Assembly: GCA_037178975.1 (NCBI GenBank)
Contig: JASJZH010000005.1
Coordinates: 4,650,001 to 4,714,000 of the forward strand
Length of the DNA stretch: 64,000 bases
Direction of reading: 5' to 3'
Origin: Oscheius tipulae
Lineage: Eukaryota; Nematoda; Chromadorea; Rhabditida; Rhabditidae
The notes beneath the pieces were generated by a model, which saw nothing but the letters and a program-made list of their open reading frames with translations, had not been told where the DNA came from and did no database searches. Made by a program: the position numbers and the translations under genes. Shown one piece after another: positions 1 to 10,216 of the stretch. How positions within the stretch are numbered: the stretch's first letter is position 1; every line of letters begins with the position of its first letter.

Positions 1-1144
1 GAGTGTCGTGGTCGTTATCTTCACTGTCGACGATAGCTCCACGTTCGAGGAGAAGCTTCACCATGTCAATATGGCCTTTTTCGGCAGCGAAATGAATAGG
101 CGTTCTGCCGATCACAGTGGTCGCATCGATCGGCGCGCTATGTCTGAGCAGGATACTGGCACACCCGCTGTGATTCTTCATTGCTACAAGATGTAAAGCA
201 GTCGACCCATCTTTATTCTTTGAAGAGACCGAAGCACCGGCGCCAAAAAGCACGTCCACTACTTGATCGTGCCCATGTAGAGGAGCAAGATGGAGTGGAG
301 TGGCATAATGGTTATCTTCGCTGTTGACAATAGCTTCATGTTCGAGAAGAAGCTTCACCATGTCAACATGCCCTTTTTTGGCAGCAAAGTGAATAGGAGT
401 ACTGCCGTTCACAGTGGCCGCATCGATCGGCGCGCGATGCTTTATTAGGGTTCTGGCACTTTCAATGCGATTATTAGATGCAGCAAAGTGTAAAGGAATC
501 CACCCATCTTTATCCTTTAAAGAGACCGAAGCTCCGGCGCCAAGAAACATGTCCACTATTTGATCGTGCCCCTCTTGAGCAGCGAGGTTAAGTGAGGTGT
601 AGAGGTCATTGTCGCAAGTGTCGATGGTAGGTCCATGTTGAAGGAGAAGCTTTACCATGTCAACATGCCCTTTTTTGGCAGCAAAGTGAAGAGGAGTACT
701 GCCGTTCACAGTGGCCGCATCGATCGGCGCGCGATGCTTTATTAGGGTTCTGGCACTTTCAATCCGATTATTAGATGCAGCAAGGTGTAATGGGGTCCTC
801 CCATGTCTATCCTTTGAAGAGATCGAAGCTCCGGCACCAAGAAACATGTCCACTACTTTATCGTGCCCCTCTTGAGCAGCAAGTTGAAGTGGAGTGTCGT
901 GATCGTTATCTTCACTGTCGACGATAGCTCCACGTTCGAGGAGAAACTTTACCATTTCAACATGGCCTTTTTGGGCAGCAAAGTGTAAAGGAGTCCACCC
1001 ATCATTATCCTTTGAAAAGACCGAAGCTCCGGTCCGAATGTCATGATCGTTATCTTCACTGTCGATAGTAGCTCCTTGTTGGAGGAGAAACTGCACTTTG
1101 TCGACGTGACCTTTTTGGGCCGCAAAGTGTAGAGAGGTACGGTT
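1..1144 (-). repeat. ankyrin repeat array within the kinase gene
   Basis: About eleven ankyrin units are read without a stop from 1144 down to 1 on the minus strand, each with the TPLHxAA...GHxxxVxxLLxxGA pattern. Units repeat in near-identical pairs: the DNA around 360-450 matches 650-740, both encoding a HFAAKKGHVDMVKLLL-type unit. This suggests recent internal duplication or gene conversion. One unit near 1030-1045 is collapsed: the sequence passes from DNDHD directly into RTGASVFSKD, missing roughly 22-24 residues of the expected repeat while keeping frame. Confidence 0.85.
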
Positions 1145-3077
1145 CTAAAAAGAACACTGTCACTGTGAGGGAATGAGAGGACGGTGTCAGTTTCCCTTTA
1201 AAGCGGGTGCCCCACTGCGAAAATGGATGTGACTCGCGTAATCGCCAATACTCTGCTTTGAAATCAGGAAATCGTCGAAAAGAAACGGTGGAAAACCCAC
1301 TTTTACCAGCTTTCAGTCACTCCCGCCAATTTATTCAAACTGTGTGCACCAACTTGGGCACTTGGACACAATAGTCGGTCACTCGATTTAAATAGATCCG
1401 CTTGCTGCCTTACCAAATGAGATGTTTTATAGTAATGATCCTTGCCACAATAACCTAATATACGAATCCTGGAAAAAAGACTGTCGTCTATACACCTAAG
1501 AAACAGTCGCTTAAAATCGTCGTGCTGGTAAATATCCTGAAATCTTGGTTCAGCAAAGTATTCGTCTTTGACCAACAGATTCAATTTTATCGATGCATTT
1601 CTCTCTTTCAAATTTCTCGGTTATGTAGTTGCGTGCTTTCCAATAATAGCTCTTTACTGCATTTGAGGTTTCAAACATTGTCATTAAGTAGACGAGAAAT
1701 ATATTCATAAAGTACTCTTTCTTCGTGTTCCAATACAATGCGTATAGCCTCTGTGTAGAGAAGGGATTGTCAGAAATTTCCTGAAACGGGAACTATACAA
1801 CGGTATGAGTCGGTCAGTGTGGAAAATACAGAGACAGGGAAACATAAAGACAGAATTTCCAACAATTTGAAGACAAAAAAGACGTCACCTCCATTGCTTG
1901 TTCCAAAGCTACGACAAAACCTATGAGACTGCGTACTGATGGTTTTTCTTGCCAGGACCTTATTTTGAATGAAAGCGAAGAAAGAAGCTTCTTACAATTC
2001 AAGCACCTCTTGAATTACCGGATCCCAAATAAAATTGTCCATGCAAGGACGCGCTCCTTCCGTAACTTTGGCTTCTGTCCAGTGTCCGTCGAAAGGCAAC
2101 CTTGGGCATTTAACTATTTAAAATATGAATGCATACTTTCGGTAGAGTATCTCCCAAAATGTTATACCGATTGAATAAATGTCGCACTGACGCAAAGCGA
2201 GTGTATCTCTGTCGTTTTTCGTGAACAATTCCGGCGCCATGTACATGTAAGTTGCGCTTCTATAAATGTATTTTTGCTATGTAATCGTTTGCCCAACTTG
2301 ACATTTAATATGGAGAGTTTCAAGTTGTTCGAATGCCCAAAGTCTGCAATTTTTACGCATGTCCGCGTAGGATCCAATAGCATACTAAACATATAGGATA
2401 ACAATACCGTCTATCTCTCTGTCTCTTTGACTTACCTACTTCAAAGGTTTCAAATCCAGATGAGCAATATCTTTCATATGTAAATAGGTCACACCAAAAA
2501 CTATTTGCAGCATCCAAAAGTAGGCCTGTGCAGGCTCGTAACAGTGGTCAGAGTAAATTGCTACAAATAATATATTGTTCGATCTCATTAAACTACCATC
2601 GTTCAGGGTGCCGCCACCCAAAAGCTCCATCACATATCCCTCCTCACGATTGAACTTTATATACGTGCCGAAGACTTGCACAAAATTCAAATGTTTGCCT
2701 CTCTAAAGTAGTAATAAAAGAGAGATAGCATCTGTACCAGGCTCAAGAGCTGTTGCGCTTCCTTCCTCGAGTTCTCGTCAAACTTGGGAAAGATTTTAAC
2801 GCAAGCCTTTCTAAAGTATTAATTTGAACCTTTGTAGAAAGCAAACTCACCCTAAATCTGTCACGTTGGCTGTATAAATACTACCTTCTCCTCCGTTGTT
2901 GAAGAAGTACAAGTCGGAAATGTTCTCCCCGGACCGGTAGATGCATACAGAAGCGTCAACACTGTCGTCATCTGCTTGAAATGCTGGATAAACGAATTCT
3001 CGTCCCTTACCACTCCAAGTTTGAACAGCAACATTGTTACAAACCGTCTTAGCGGATGACTTCTTTACTAGTTGCAT
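1..3077 (-). CDS. protein kinase with C-terminal ankyrin repeats (3' end outside window)
   Basis: Predicted Ser/Thr (tyrosine kinase-like) kinase joined to ankyrin repeats, the domain order known from RIPK4/ANKK1. Exons read on the minus strand: 3077-2851 (glycine loop GGEGSIYTA), 2810-2738 (beta-3 lysine in ACVKIF), 2702-2597 (MELLGGG hinge), 2560-2440 (catalytic loop HLDLKPLN), 2384-2298 (DFG), 2259-2137 (MAPEL, then CDIYSIGITFWEIL), 2100-1996 and 1958-1889 (C-lobe helices, SWQEKPSVRS). All these joins keep frame. Exons at about 1770-1577 and 1537-1440 link to an ankyrin exon that begins at 1144 and stays open to base 1. The HRD motif is HLD (His-Leu-Asp); Lys, Asp of DFG and APE are intact, so activity is expected. 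The start ATG at 3077 lies 2 nt after a CTCAG acceptor. The introns are short (36 nt at 2136-2101), and two use GTTGG donors. The linker exons between the kinase and the ankyrin part are the least certain. Confidence 0.8.
1150..1202. mobile_element. remnant of a TTAA-type MITE terminus
   Basis: The segment beginning ACACTGTCACTGTGAGGG and ending in CCCTTTAA resembles the terminus of the element at 6380-6760 (GGGACACTGTCATTGT...). It sits immediately upstream (minus strand) of the ankyrin exon, so the 3' splice site of that exon (TTCTTTTTAG) lies at the edge of mobile-element sequence. Only about 50 bp is recognisable. Confidence 0.5.
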
Positions 3078-3173
3078 CCCTGAGGTCGAAACCACGGTAC
3101 TTTGGTATACACGGGCGCTATCTTCTAAAGGTCCATAACTCTAATAAAACAATTGCAAATAGTATCTAGTTTG

Positions 3174-3613
3174 TTAAACGGGCAGTTCAGTTATGGGTAA
3201 ACGGCGCGCTTTTTTTTTCAAACGGGTCCCACAAAGAACTTCCTAAAATAAGCTTTGCATTTTTCTAAGGTTTAACTTTTTTTCTCGATTTCTAAGTGTG
3301 CTCAATCGATTCAGGACCAATTTCCATCATATAGTCACTTCGACTCAAAAATAACCGAGAAAAATAGAGAGATAATGGGTTTACAAGGGATAACAGCATC
3401 TTGTCAATTTCCTTCATTTTCCTCGACAAACTTCCTGTCAAAGTAGACGGGTGACAGCGAGCCTTGAACACACTTAAAAATCGATGAAATGTATGTATAG
3501 CCCCGAAAAAAAAAATCAAGCTTATTCAATGTAAATCAATCCTATTCGTTGCGGAACCCGTTTGAAAAAAAAGTGTCGTTTTCCCTTTTACCATAACCAG
3601 ATTGTCCCTTTAA
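3174..3613. mobile_element. MITE-like element with long inverted repeats and TTAA ends
   Basis: Bases from 3174 and the reverse complement from 3613 align over about 70 bp: both begin TTAAA/CGGG, share GTTATGG near position 20 and a run of T followed by TCAAACGGGT. TTAA stands at both outer ends, which matches the TTAA target duplication of piggyBac-type elements. No transposase reading frame is present inside. The element lies about 100 bp upstream of the predicted start of the kinase-ankyrin gene. Assignment to piggyBac is inferred from TTAA alone. Confidence 0.6.
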
Positions 3614-4055
3614 AAACCTTTTATTTTCAGAAGTTCAAGTTACTGTATCATTAAGTTTGTACAAAAAATTGTATTCATGGAAAGTGTCTTTTGCACTTTA
3701 AAACCTTTGGAAAATTGCGTCCGTGTAGAATCAAAGTACCAAAATCACTGCAGGATTACGTACCTCTTTCTAGCTTCCTCTTCGTAGATCGATCTGTTTC
3801 CATGAAGAATCTCGAGCGGAGGAGTCTCCCAAACAGGAGGCAACAAATAAATGATAAGAGACTACAATCAATGCAAGCAGTCACCGGATCGGGGGGTTAT
3901 CTTAAGTGTTTCAATTCAGAAAGGACACCCTTGGATAGTTATGTTAAAACAGGCTTCAGTAGGCGTCTTTTGGTTTGGGAGCCTTTTTGAACTAAACACC
4001 TGTATCCTGTCTTTGAAAACATGCAATACGATCCCTTTTTCTACTCTTCCTTCTT
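3614..4055. other. spacer with no recognised gene
   Basis: Short plus-strand frames exist (for example 3691-3990), but none shows a recognisable motif or a convincing intron-exon pattern. It may contain 5' exons of the small gene at 4056. Confidence 0.4.
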
Positions 4056-4403
4056 ATGAGTTCAGTCGGATCAGTACGTAGTCATTTTGAGCCGATCACT
4101 TTGCTCGATGTGAAAACGTTCAGCAGTAACTACTGCTCATACGCGAAAAACCGTATGATGAACCTTCTCGAGGAATGGCTGGAGATGGACAAAACTGAGA
4201 AGAGAAAGATGGACACCTTCAGATACGTACATGATGGGAAGTATGAAGCATTTCCTCTGAAACAGAACAAGACTGTTTACAAAAACGTAAAGATTAAGCT
4301 GTCCAGTCTCGCCAAAAAGTCTGATGAGTCGTCGGACGAGCAGACAGATGGGGTAAACATTGGAGAGGAACTATGTGACCTGTTTGCACGAGAAGTTGAT
4401 TAA
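4056..4403 (+). CDS. hypothetical small charged protein
   Basis: Open frame of 115 residues from ATG 4056 to TGA-side stop at 4403. It is rich in Lys/Glu/Asp, with a helix-like central part (NLLEEWLEMDKTEKRKM) and an acidic C-terminal third (SDESSDEQTDG). A canonical AATAAA lies about 65 bp after the stop (about 4468), consistent with a real 3' end. I do not recognise the family. The true start could be further upstream in a spliced 5' exon, because the first 15 codons are less protein-like than the rest. No signal peptide or membrane segment is seen. Confidence 0.4.
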   Translation: MSSVGSVRSHFEPITLLDVKTFSSNYCSYAKNRMMNLLEEWLEMDKTEKRKMDTFRYVHDGKYEAFPLKQNKTVYKNVKIKLSSLAKKSDESSDEQTDGVNIGEELCDLFAREVD

Positions 4404-4492
4404 GATTTTGAGCAAAGTATGTTTCGTAATTTCAAAGAAGAGACTTGCCTAATTTTAGCGGATGACGAATAAAAAATAACCTCGTCTTCACA

Positions 4493-4852
4493 TTAGCCAA
4501 AAGGCAGAATTAGAATACATATGCGTAAACATAGAAGATTGCCCAGTCTATTGAGATCAATACGCATACGATAGATGCATACGGTAAAGTGCCCCGAGAT
4601 GTCTTGAGGGCATTGTACTACGCTTTCCACGCAAAAGTGGTTGTTTTCGATTTGTATGTTCCCGGCATTCACTTGGACTAGAAGACGATACTGATGGACG
4701 TATGGAAGAGAGAGACCGACGAAGCCGAGAGTGTCCATTGAGGAGACGTTTTGAGGGAATGCGAACACCGCATAAATGAAGGCTAGTCTCCTTTTTATGC
4801 ATATCAAATACTTTATTTCAGAAACCGATGGAAAGACCTGGCCTCGAGTCAT
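4493..4852 (-). CDS. possible exon of an unknown protein
   Basis: A 119-codon minus-strand frame. From about 4800 to 4560 its composition is globular-protein-like, with segments such as LGFVGLSLPYVHQY and VQVNAGNIQIENNHF and four cysteines. No start codon with a convincing context, no known motif and no clear splice partner was found, so it could be a terminal exon of a gene lying at 4.8-6.3 kb or a chance frame. Confidence 0.25.
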   Translation of the reverse strand: MTRGQVFPSVSEIKYLICIKRRLAFIYAVFAFPQNVSSMDTLGFVGLSLPYVHQYRLLVQVNAGNIQIENNHFCVESVVQCPQDISGHFTVCIYRMRIDLNRLGNLLCLRICILILPFG

Positions 4853-5359
4853 GGAGACTGAAGATGGTCTCGAAATGGGAGAGTTGGAGTGTGGGGATTC
4901 TAAAACACTGTGTCCTGTCTCTGTCTTTTGTCTGTTGTCCCTTCTAGTCTGTGTCAGTATCCTACTGTAGTTATCCCTTCTTATAAGTTTCCTGGTAGTC
5001 TACACCCTTTGTAATGATGACTCTCCTCTCTATATGGATGAACTGGAACTTGTCCTCGAGAATAGCCATCGGAAGAGACAATAAAACGAATTGCTGGAAC
5101 TACGACTACAGCTGGATACCGCCAGGTTAGTTCTTTCTTCGCCCGTTTCGATCAGAAGCAGCCACTCAATTTGGTTCAAAAATCATTATCCATTCCCAGG
5201 AACCCTGTTCCCACGCCGAAAGACGAAACAGAATGTTTGAGCTGCTGGAAACTGCTGACGCGTGTGCGAAAGAAAGCCGAAGAACGCGAAGGAGCCGACT
5301 ACGAAATACGAAATTGTCACTTAGGAGACGGGTCAGAATGAGTAACAGATTTCGACCTG
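4853..5359. other. spacer with no recognised gene
   Basis: Several short frames on both strands, none with recognisable motifs. It lies between the 4493-4852 minus-strand frame and the Cys-rich exons that end at 5360. Confidence 0.4.
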
Positions 5360-5754
5360 TCATGACATGTCAAGTTTAAAAAAAAACCGTCCATTTTTAA
5401 ATTTTCGGACGGGCTTTGGCATTCTTTCAGCAGATTCGATACAATACTTTTTCTCGAGCAGCTTTGGGGATATTCGCCAGTAGTCTTCCATGAGTTTCGC
5501 ACATTTGCTGTAATGACAGCAATCCACAAAGTAATTTTGATTTGTCCTGTTAGGCGGCAACCAACGATCACATTGACAGGGATCAGGACTTGAAAATAGA
5601 GAACGATTTCATGTTAGCTATCTATGCACAAACATGGAATAGTTCATCGAAGAAAGTACTAACCTGATGATGTAGTAGTGACTCCAGAAGTTCCTCCAGG
5701 CCAACAGACTCAAAAGAGTAGAGTCATCATTTCCTAACTGAAGGAAGAATTCCT
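5360..5754 (-). CDS. C-terminal exons of an unknown cysteine-containing protein
   Basis: Two minus-strand exons join in frame. About 5754-5663, after a TTTTCAG acceptor, encodes FLQLGNDDSTLLSLLAWRN...YYII. After an intron, about 5591-5360 encodes PDPCQCDRWLPPN, a CxC / CC-x4-C cluster (DCCHYSKCAK) and a basic tail, stopping at TGA 5362-5360. The spacing of Cys suggests disulphides, hence perhaps an extracellular protein, but no signal peptide exon was identified; possible 5' exons lie at 5.98-6.29 kb. A degraded copy of the second exon lies in inverted orientation at 25.4-25.7 kb. Family not recognised. Confidence 0.45.
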
Positions 5755-6379
5755 GAAAATGTAGAAGAAGGTTCCTGACACAGACAGAAAGGGACAGACA
5801 TGTAAAAGACACTGTGTGTCCTATAACCCCCCACATCCCAATTCTCTCATTTCAAGGCACCATTCTCAGTCTCCATGACTCGATTTGCTTTCCGAATCGG
5901 CCCTCGATTTAGAGAATAAGTGCAAAAGAGGAGAGGATCGGTTCAAAAGAGTCAGGTAGGCTACTTGAAGAATAGAGCGATTTCACCTGGAAGATGTGAC
6001 GAGGAAGCAGCGTTCAGAGTAGCAGCAGGGGTACCAAATAAGCTCGTCTGTCGCTTCTTTCGTTTTGTCTGAATTAATCTTGACAAGGTTCGACAAGACT
6101 TCGAAGAGAAGCCCTATTTAAATTTCGCTTTTTCCGCAGCCACTTTCTATTCTTGCAGCGGATCTCTATAATAAAAAAGGGGAAGCCTGTATGGAGATAG
6201 AAAGACGGGAGTTGAGGGCAAGCAGTCGTAGTCAGCTTTATAGGAACATGAGCTTGGTGATCGCTCAACTTGTCAGAATTTGCCAACCTTTTTCAAGGCA
6301 AGCCAGTTTGCCGAAACCTGCCACCGTAGAACACCCTCTCGTCAATGAAGCGAAGTAGCTAGATCATCCCATCGTGATG
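5755..6379. other. region upstream of the Cys-containing exons
   Basis: Minus-strand frames at about 6286-6074 and 6050-5986 (the latter followed by GTGAAA, a usable donor) may be 5' exons of the gene ending at 5360, but frames could not be joined with confidence. Nothing else recognised. Confidence 0.3.
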
Positions 6380-6760
6380 TTAAAGGGACACTGTCATTGT
6401 AATGGAATGAGGGGACAGCGGAACGCGTTCATATCATATGCCCCGCCACGCACTTCGCTTAAAATGCGTTTTTTGCATTTTTCGGTTCTTTACATAAAAA
6501 TGACAAGAATAGTAAAGATAATTGAGGAAATATTGTTCTTATCCCCCTCTTCTTGTTTTAACATTTTTCCCTCTATTTTTAATGCCGAAGTAGACGTTTC
6601 TGAAGTAGATTTCGACGCTGAGTCGATTAAACACACTTTAGAAGTTTTAAAATGTGTGCAAAGTACCGAAAAATGCATTTTGAGAGACGTTCGTCGCAGG
6701 ACCCGATTTGAAAACGAGTTCCGCCGTCCCCTTATCCCCTCACAGTAAGTGTCCCTTTAA
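6380..6760. mobile_element. MITE-like element with TTAA ends
   Basis: The left end TTAAAGGGACACT (6380) is the exact inverse of the right end AGTGTCCCTTTAA (6760); outer similarity extends about 45 bp on each side (GGGGACAGCGGAAC versus its imperfect complement). It is 381 bp long and the internal 124-codon plus-strand frame spans the element itself, so it is not a gene. It shares the TTAA-AGGG end with the element at 3174-3613 and the remnant at 1150-1202, indicating one local family. Confidence 0.7.
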
Positions 6761-7241
6761 TGTCGCCTTCACCTTTTTAATTCTCTTCTGTACGGATCAC
6801 GATGCGCATGTTTCTCAATTCATCAGTGAGTTTCCACCATGCCTAGTTACGTGAAATGAATCGTTTTTAAAATGATAGATAACTTTAAATATTGGCACGT
6901 TTTGATTGGATGTTTTTTAAAACTGCTTGATGTCTCAGAGAGCTTTATAAGTGCAGTGATAGGTGCGTTCGACGACAGCCACCTCATCCTTGTCTGTGTT
7001 GTGGCCATTCATTCAACAGCCCGATGAACTGATGAACACGACATGCTAGAATTCATCTTCCAATAGCGTGTTTTGCTTGTTATACCCCAAGAATACAGTT
7101 AAATAATTTTATTTTCTATCATTTGATTTATACAGAGTATGTGTACAGAATGAGTATTATGTGTGCCTCGGAAAGTGAAAGAAAGCCTCGGGGAATGTAT
7201 CTCTAATGTCGTAAAGCTTCTTCTTTAAAAAATGACCAGGT
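6761..7241. other. spacer, nothing recognised
   Basis: AT-rich sequence downstream (minus strand) of the V-ATPase subunit e gene. No coding frame, RNA gene or repeat could be supported. Confidence 0.5.
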
Positions 7242-8103
7242 TCATTGAGGAGGCATGTTCGGAGAATCACCCCATTGCTCCGAGATCCACCGAATTGTCT
7301 TGGCTGGGATTTGGGGGCCGATGAGAGGATTGATCTGGTGCAGGTACACCTGAAAAAGAATGAGTTGAGGGTGGTTCTTACGAGGTCAATAGTCTTACTG
7401 ATAGATTGTTTATCGCAAACTCTGATACCACTGGCAGTGTCTCTCTTTCTTCTTCTAGATGGTCTAGACTTTCTATCCAATATTTGCTACTGGATCAAGC
7501 AAAAAGAAATCTCACTCAAGCGTATTAGGATTGTTTTTGTAAATTTCACACCATTTAGACCACCAAAAATGTCCAATCCTTCGAAACGAATGGGTCACTG
7601 ACGACGTTTTTCTTATCTTGTGGATTCCTCGAGAACAACAAACAAGGGCTTGTCGAGCTATTGACTCTCTTGTTTGTCATTTTGAGAGGGTTTGAAAGAT
7701 GAAAATCCGACAAAGGTTAGGAAAGATAGAAAATCAATCATCCGAAAATCTGATTTTTAAGTCTGGATGGTTAGACCCTTTCAATAGTAGCGCACTGACT
7801 GCAAAGACACTAAGACACAGTAATGCAGTGTAATAATTTTAAAGAGGAGCCAGTCTTAAAGTAGTTTTCGTCTTTACTCCCTTGAAAAAAGAAACGGTTA
7901 TTGCTTACCATGAACCAGAAGGCCCAACAGCAAACAGCAGTCATGATAACCATCGTCTGCATGATTCCTAAACGTTAAAAAAATACAAGTTTATCTTCCA
8001 AAACCTTACCCTTGTTTGGTCCTTTGGGAATTAACAAAGGTCCTCCAATGCCGACAATGAGCCAAAAGGCAGAGACTCCGATCACAGGCAACACAACTCC
8101 CAT
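7242..8103 (-). CDS. vha-17: V-type H+-ATPase V0 subunit e
   Basis: Small two-helix membrane subunit of the V0 proton-translocating sector. Three exons: 8103-8010, 7967-7909 and 7349-7242; the joins give an 86-residue protein in frame, the usual length of subunit e. The sequence starts MGVVLPVIGVSAFWLIVG, continues through PKGPNKG, a second hydrophobic helix (MTAVCCWAFWFMV) and an INPLIGP / IRWISEQWG tail, the signature of nematode subunit e. ATG 8103 follows a CTTCAG acceptor by 2 nt. The second intron is long for this window (559 nt). The gene is divergent from the ribonuclease kappa gene at 8430. Symbol given by family resemblance to C. elegans vha-17. Confidence 0.92.
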
Positions 8104-8429
8104 ATCTGAAGAGAAGATTCTTTTGAAAATGAAACAGCATATTTTGGAACAGAAAACGGGAGCGAAAACGAATGAACAGAGACCGAAAATGCATAATGGT
8201 CGTCGTCGAAAAGAGATGAATCGATCCACCCGACATAATCGGCTCTTTTTGAAGACGCAACCAGTCCCGAGCCATTTTCGTCGGAACGCCGACTGGCCAC
8301 GGTACGCGCCCCAATCGCACTCTTGGTTTCTGATTTTTCCTCTTTCTCATGTTTTCACACACCTTTCTCTTTTTATTGACATATCAGTTATTTTTCCCAA
8401 GTTCATAACTTAAAATCAATTTCAGAAAG
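8104..8429. promoter_or_regulatory. shared divergent upstream region of subunit e and RNase kappa genes
   Basis: 326 bp separates the two start codons. An acceptor-like CTTCAG sits 2 nt before ATG 8103 (minus) and ATTTCAG sits 4 nt before ATG 8430 (plus), so both transcripts may be trans-spliced at these sites. Long frames cross the region on both strands (8012-8413 and 8006-8362), but they overlap both genes and lack family resemblance. Core promoter elements are not obvious. Confidence 0.55.
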
Positions 8430-9176
8430 ATGAAGCTCTGCCCGCTCTGTGGCCCCATGCTGTCAGCCTTCTGGTGAGTCACCTGATTTTGCTTTGCTCT
8501 CCCTTCCTTATCTTCAGACGATAAAATGAATTGTTTGAGCTGTAAACAGGGCCTTAATGACAACTATTTATTGCAGTTGGTAGGAAGGATACTGACAAGA
8601 GGCTCGTTCACGAATTTTTCGTTAGACAAGAACAGGACGAGTTTCGACTAATTATTCTGAACATTTCAATCAGTGTCCAAAGAACCGTAAATCTGACCTC
8701 TGTGAAAAGCAAAATCGATAGAAGAAAGAGCTGAAACGATAAATGCGGTAGAACCTCGTAAAGTTCACCCAGACCTATCATTTACTGTATTCAGTGATTC
8801 AAGCTCATTAATTTTGACAAGTTTCCGAAGATTGGAATCATCGAACCAAAAGAACGAAAAGAACATAAAGCAAGATACAATTTAAACATTCCAGCATGGT
8901 CATTTCGGTGTGGGGAGTAATCTTCCTCGGTCTTCTAGGAGTCTTCTTCTCCACTCAGGCAGTCAATCTCTTTCCCGATCTCCACTTCGCCGAGGACCAC
9001 AAACCGACCACAGGGTATGGCTTAATTCTTTTTTTTTACATTCAACACTCTACAGAGAAATTGAGGAAGCATACCACAACAAAGCTGTTCAGTGCTGGAT
9101 TGCCGCTGGAATGTACTTGGTCACATTCATTTTGGTCTTCTTCCAAAACCGCTTCAACAGGGCACAGATCTTCTAA
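8430..9176 (+). CDS. ribonuclease kappa (RNASEK), V-ATPase-associated two-helix protein
   Basis: Exons 8430-8473, 8895-9014 and 9056-9176 join in frame to 94 residues, close to the usual 95-100 of RNASEK. The N-terminal MKLCPLCGPMLSAFC is followed by hydrophobic helix 1 (VISVWGVIFLGLLGVFF), a luminal/outside loop with HFAEDHKP, and helix 2 (CWIAAGMYLVTFILVFFQ) ending NRFNRAQIF. The Cys-Gly-Pro start and the W-G-V-I-x-L core match RNASEK. Established knowledge: RNASEK was described as an endoribonuclease and has been found as a component of the mammalian V-ATPase V0 sector. Its neighbour on the opposite strand encodes V0 subunit e. Confidence 0.9.
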
Positions 9177-9666
9177 CTTTCTATCTCGTCTTCTACCTTA
9201 TGTTTGTATAAGCCTTCAAGATTTCACTTAGAGAAACGCATAATGGTTCTATGCCTACTGTAGCCTTATAAATATAGGCATATCATTCCAAAAGAAGAGT
9301 ATTCTGTGATACCGATAAAGAAGTTCGAACGATGTACCTTTCTCTTTATCCTAGTTTCCGCCGCTGACATAACTCTTAACATTACTGCTAGGGATCTAAA
9401 GACAGAAAAATATTCGTACGAGATTGATAGTTATAACGGACATATCACTGACTTTTCTACTCTCGGGGATGGACTCAAAGGAAAATCAAGATTTCTCCCT
9501 TTAAGTTTAGTTCCGTTCAGTTAGTTTGTATTATCAGGAGGCATAAATCGATATGCATTTGATGGTCTCATAGTTTTAAAGCGTCGCTTCCTCGAAGCGT
9601 ATTTGCCCCTATATAGCGTCTGGGATAATCAGGGACCCACATTCACTTCGAGTCTCCAATCACAAG
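9177..9666. other. spacer between RNase kappa and the Skp1-related array
   Basis: A 72-codon plus-strand frame (9306-9524) begins with a hydrophobic stretch (FLFILVSAADI), but no partner exon or family resemblance was found. Nothing else is supported. Confidence 0.4.
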
Positions 9667-10216
9667 ATGTCCTCCGAAAAGAAGATGCTCAACTTCATTT
9701 TGGAGGCCAACGATGGAACCATGATCACTGTAGAGGAAGACGTTGCTTATCAATCAAATCTGATCAAGAAGATGGTCGAGAATCTTGGACTGCAGGATAG
9801 CGAGAGCTCTATCCTCTCGGAGCCACTTCCGATCACGAACATCGATGGCTGGGCCCTTCAGAAGATTTTCGACTGGTGTACCAAGCACAGAGGCGAAGTG
9901 TTCCAGCCAAAAGAGGAACATGAAGATCCGAGGATCACGTTGACCAAGGAAGACGAGGAATACTTGGATATGAGCAACGATCAACTTCTCAGTGTTCTCT
10001 TGGTTGGTTTCTTAAATTTTCAACTATAATTCGACAATTCAGGGAGCCAACTACCTCGATATCCAGGGACTGATTGAAATAATTACTCAATCCATTGCCA
10101 ACATGGCTATTGGAAAAAGTGTCGAAGAATTACGAGACCTTTACGGACTGGAGAACGACTTCACCCCGGAAGAAGCAGAAGAACTTCGCAAGAGATTCGA
10201 ATGGGTCGAGCAGTAG
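9667..10216 (+). CDS. Skp1-related protein (SCF ubiquitin ligase adaptor)
   Basis: Exons 9667-10002 and 10043-10216 give 169 residues, the normal Skp1 length. The N-terminal BTB/POZ-like part has FILEANDGTMITVEEDVAYQ, then the acidic linker and the CTKHRGE segment; the second exon holds GANYLDIQGLIEI...NMAIGKSVEELRDLYG and FTPEEAEELRKRFEW, the F-box-binding helices. Known role: links cullin-1 to F-box proteins. The intron (40 nt) starts with the unusual donor GTTGGT; the join is fixed by homology to the second gene of the array. First of three tandem loci (skr-like expansions are typical of nematodes). Confidence 0.92.

Noticed and set aside
6374-6748. 124-codon plus-strand frame
   Set aside because: It covers almost exactly the TTAA-flanked inverted-repeat element, so it is a chance frame in non-coding mobile DNA.
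8006-8413. 118- and 133-codon frames on both strands between the subunit e and RNase kappa genes
   Set aside because: They overlap the first exon of subunit e in other frames and have no family resemblance; the genuine small-protein genes explain the region.
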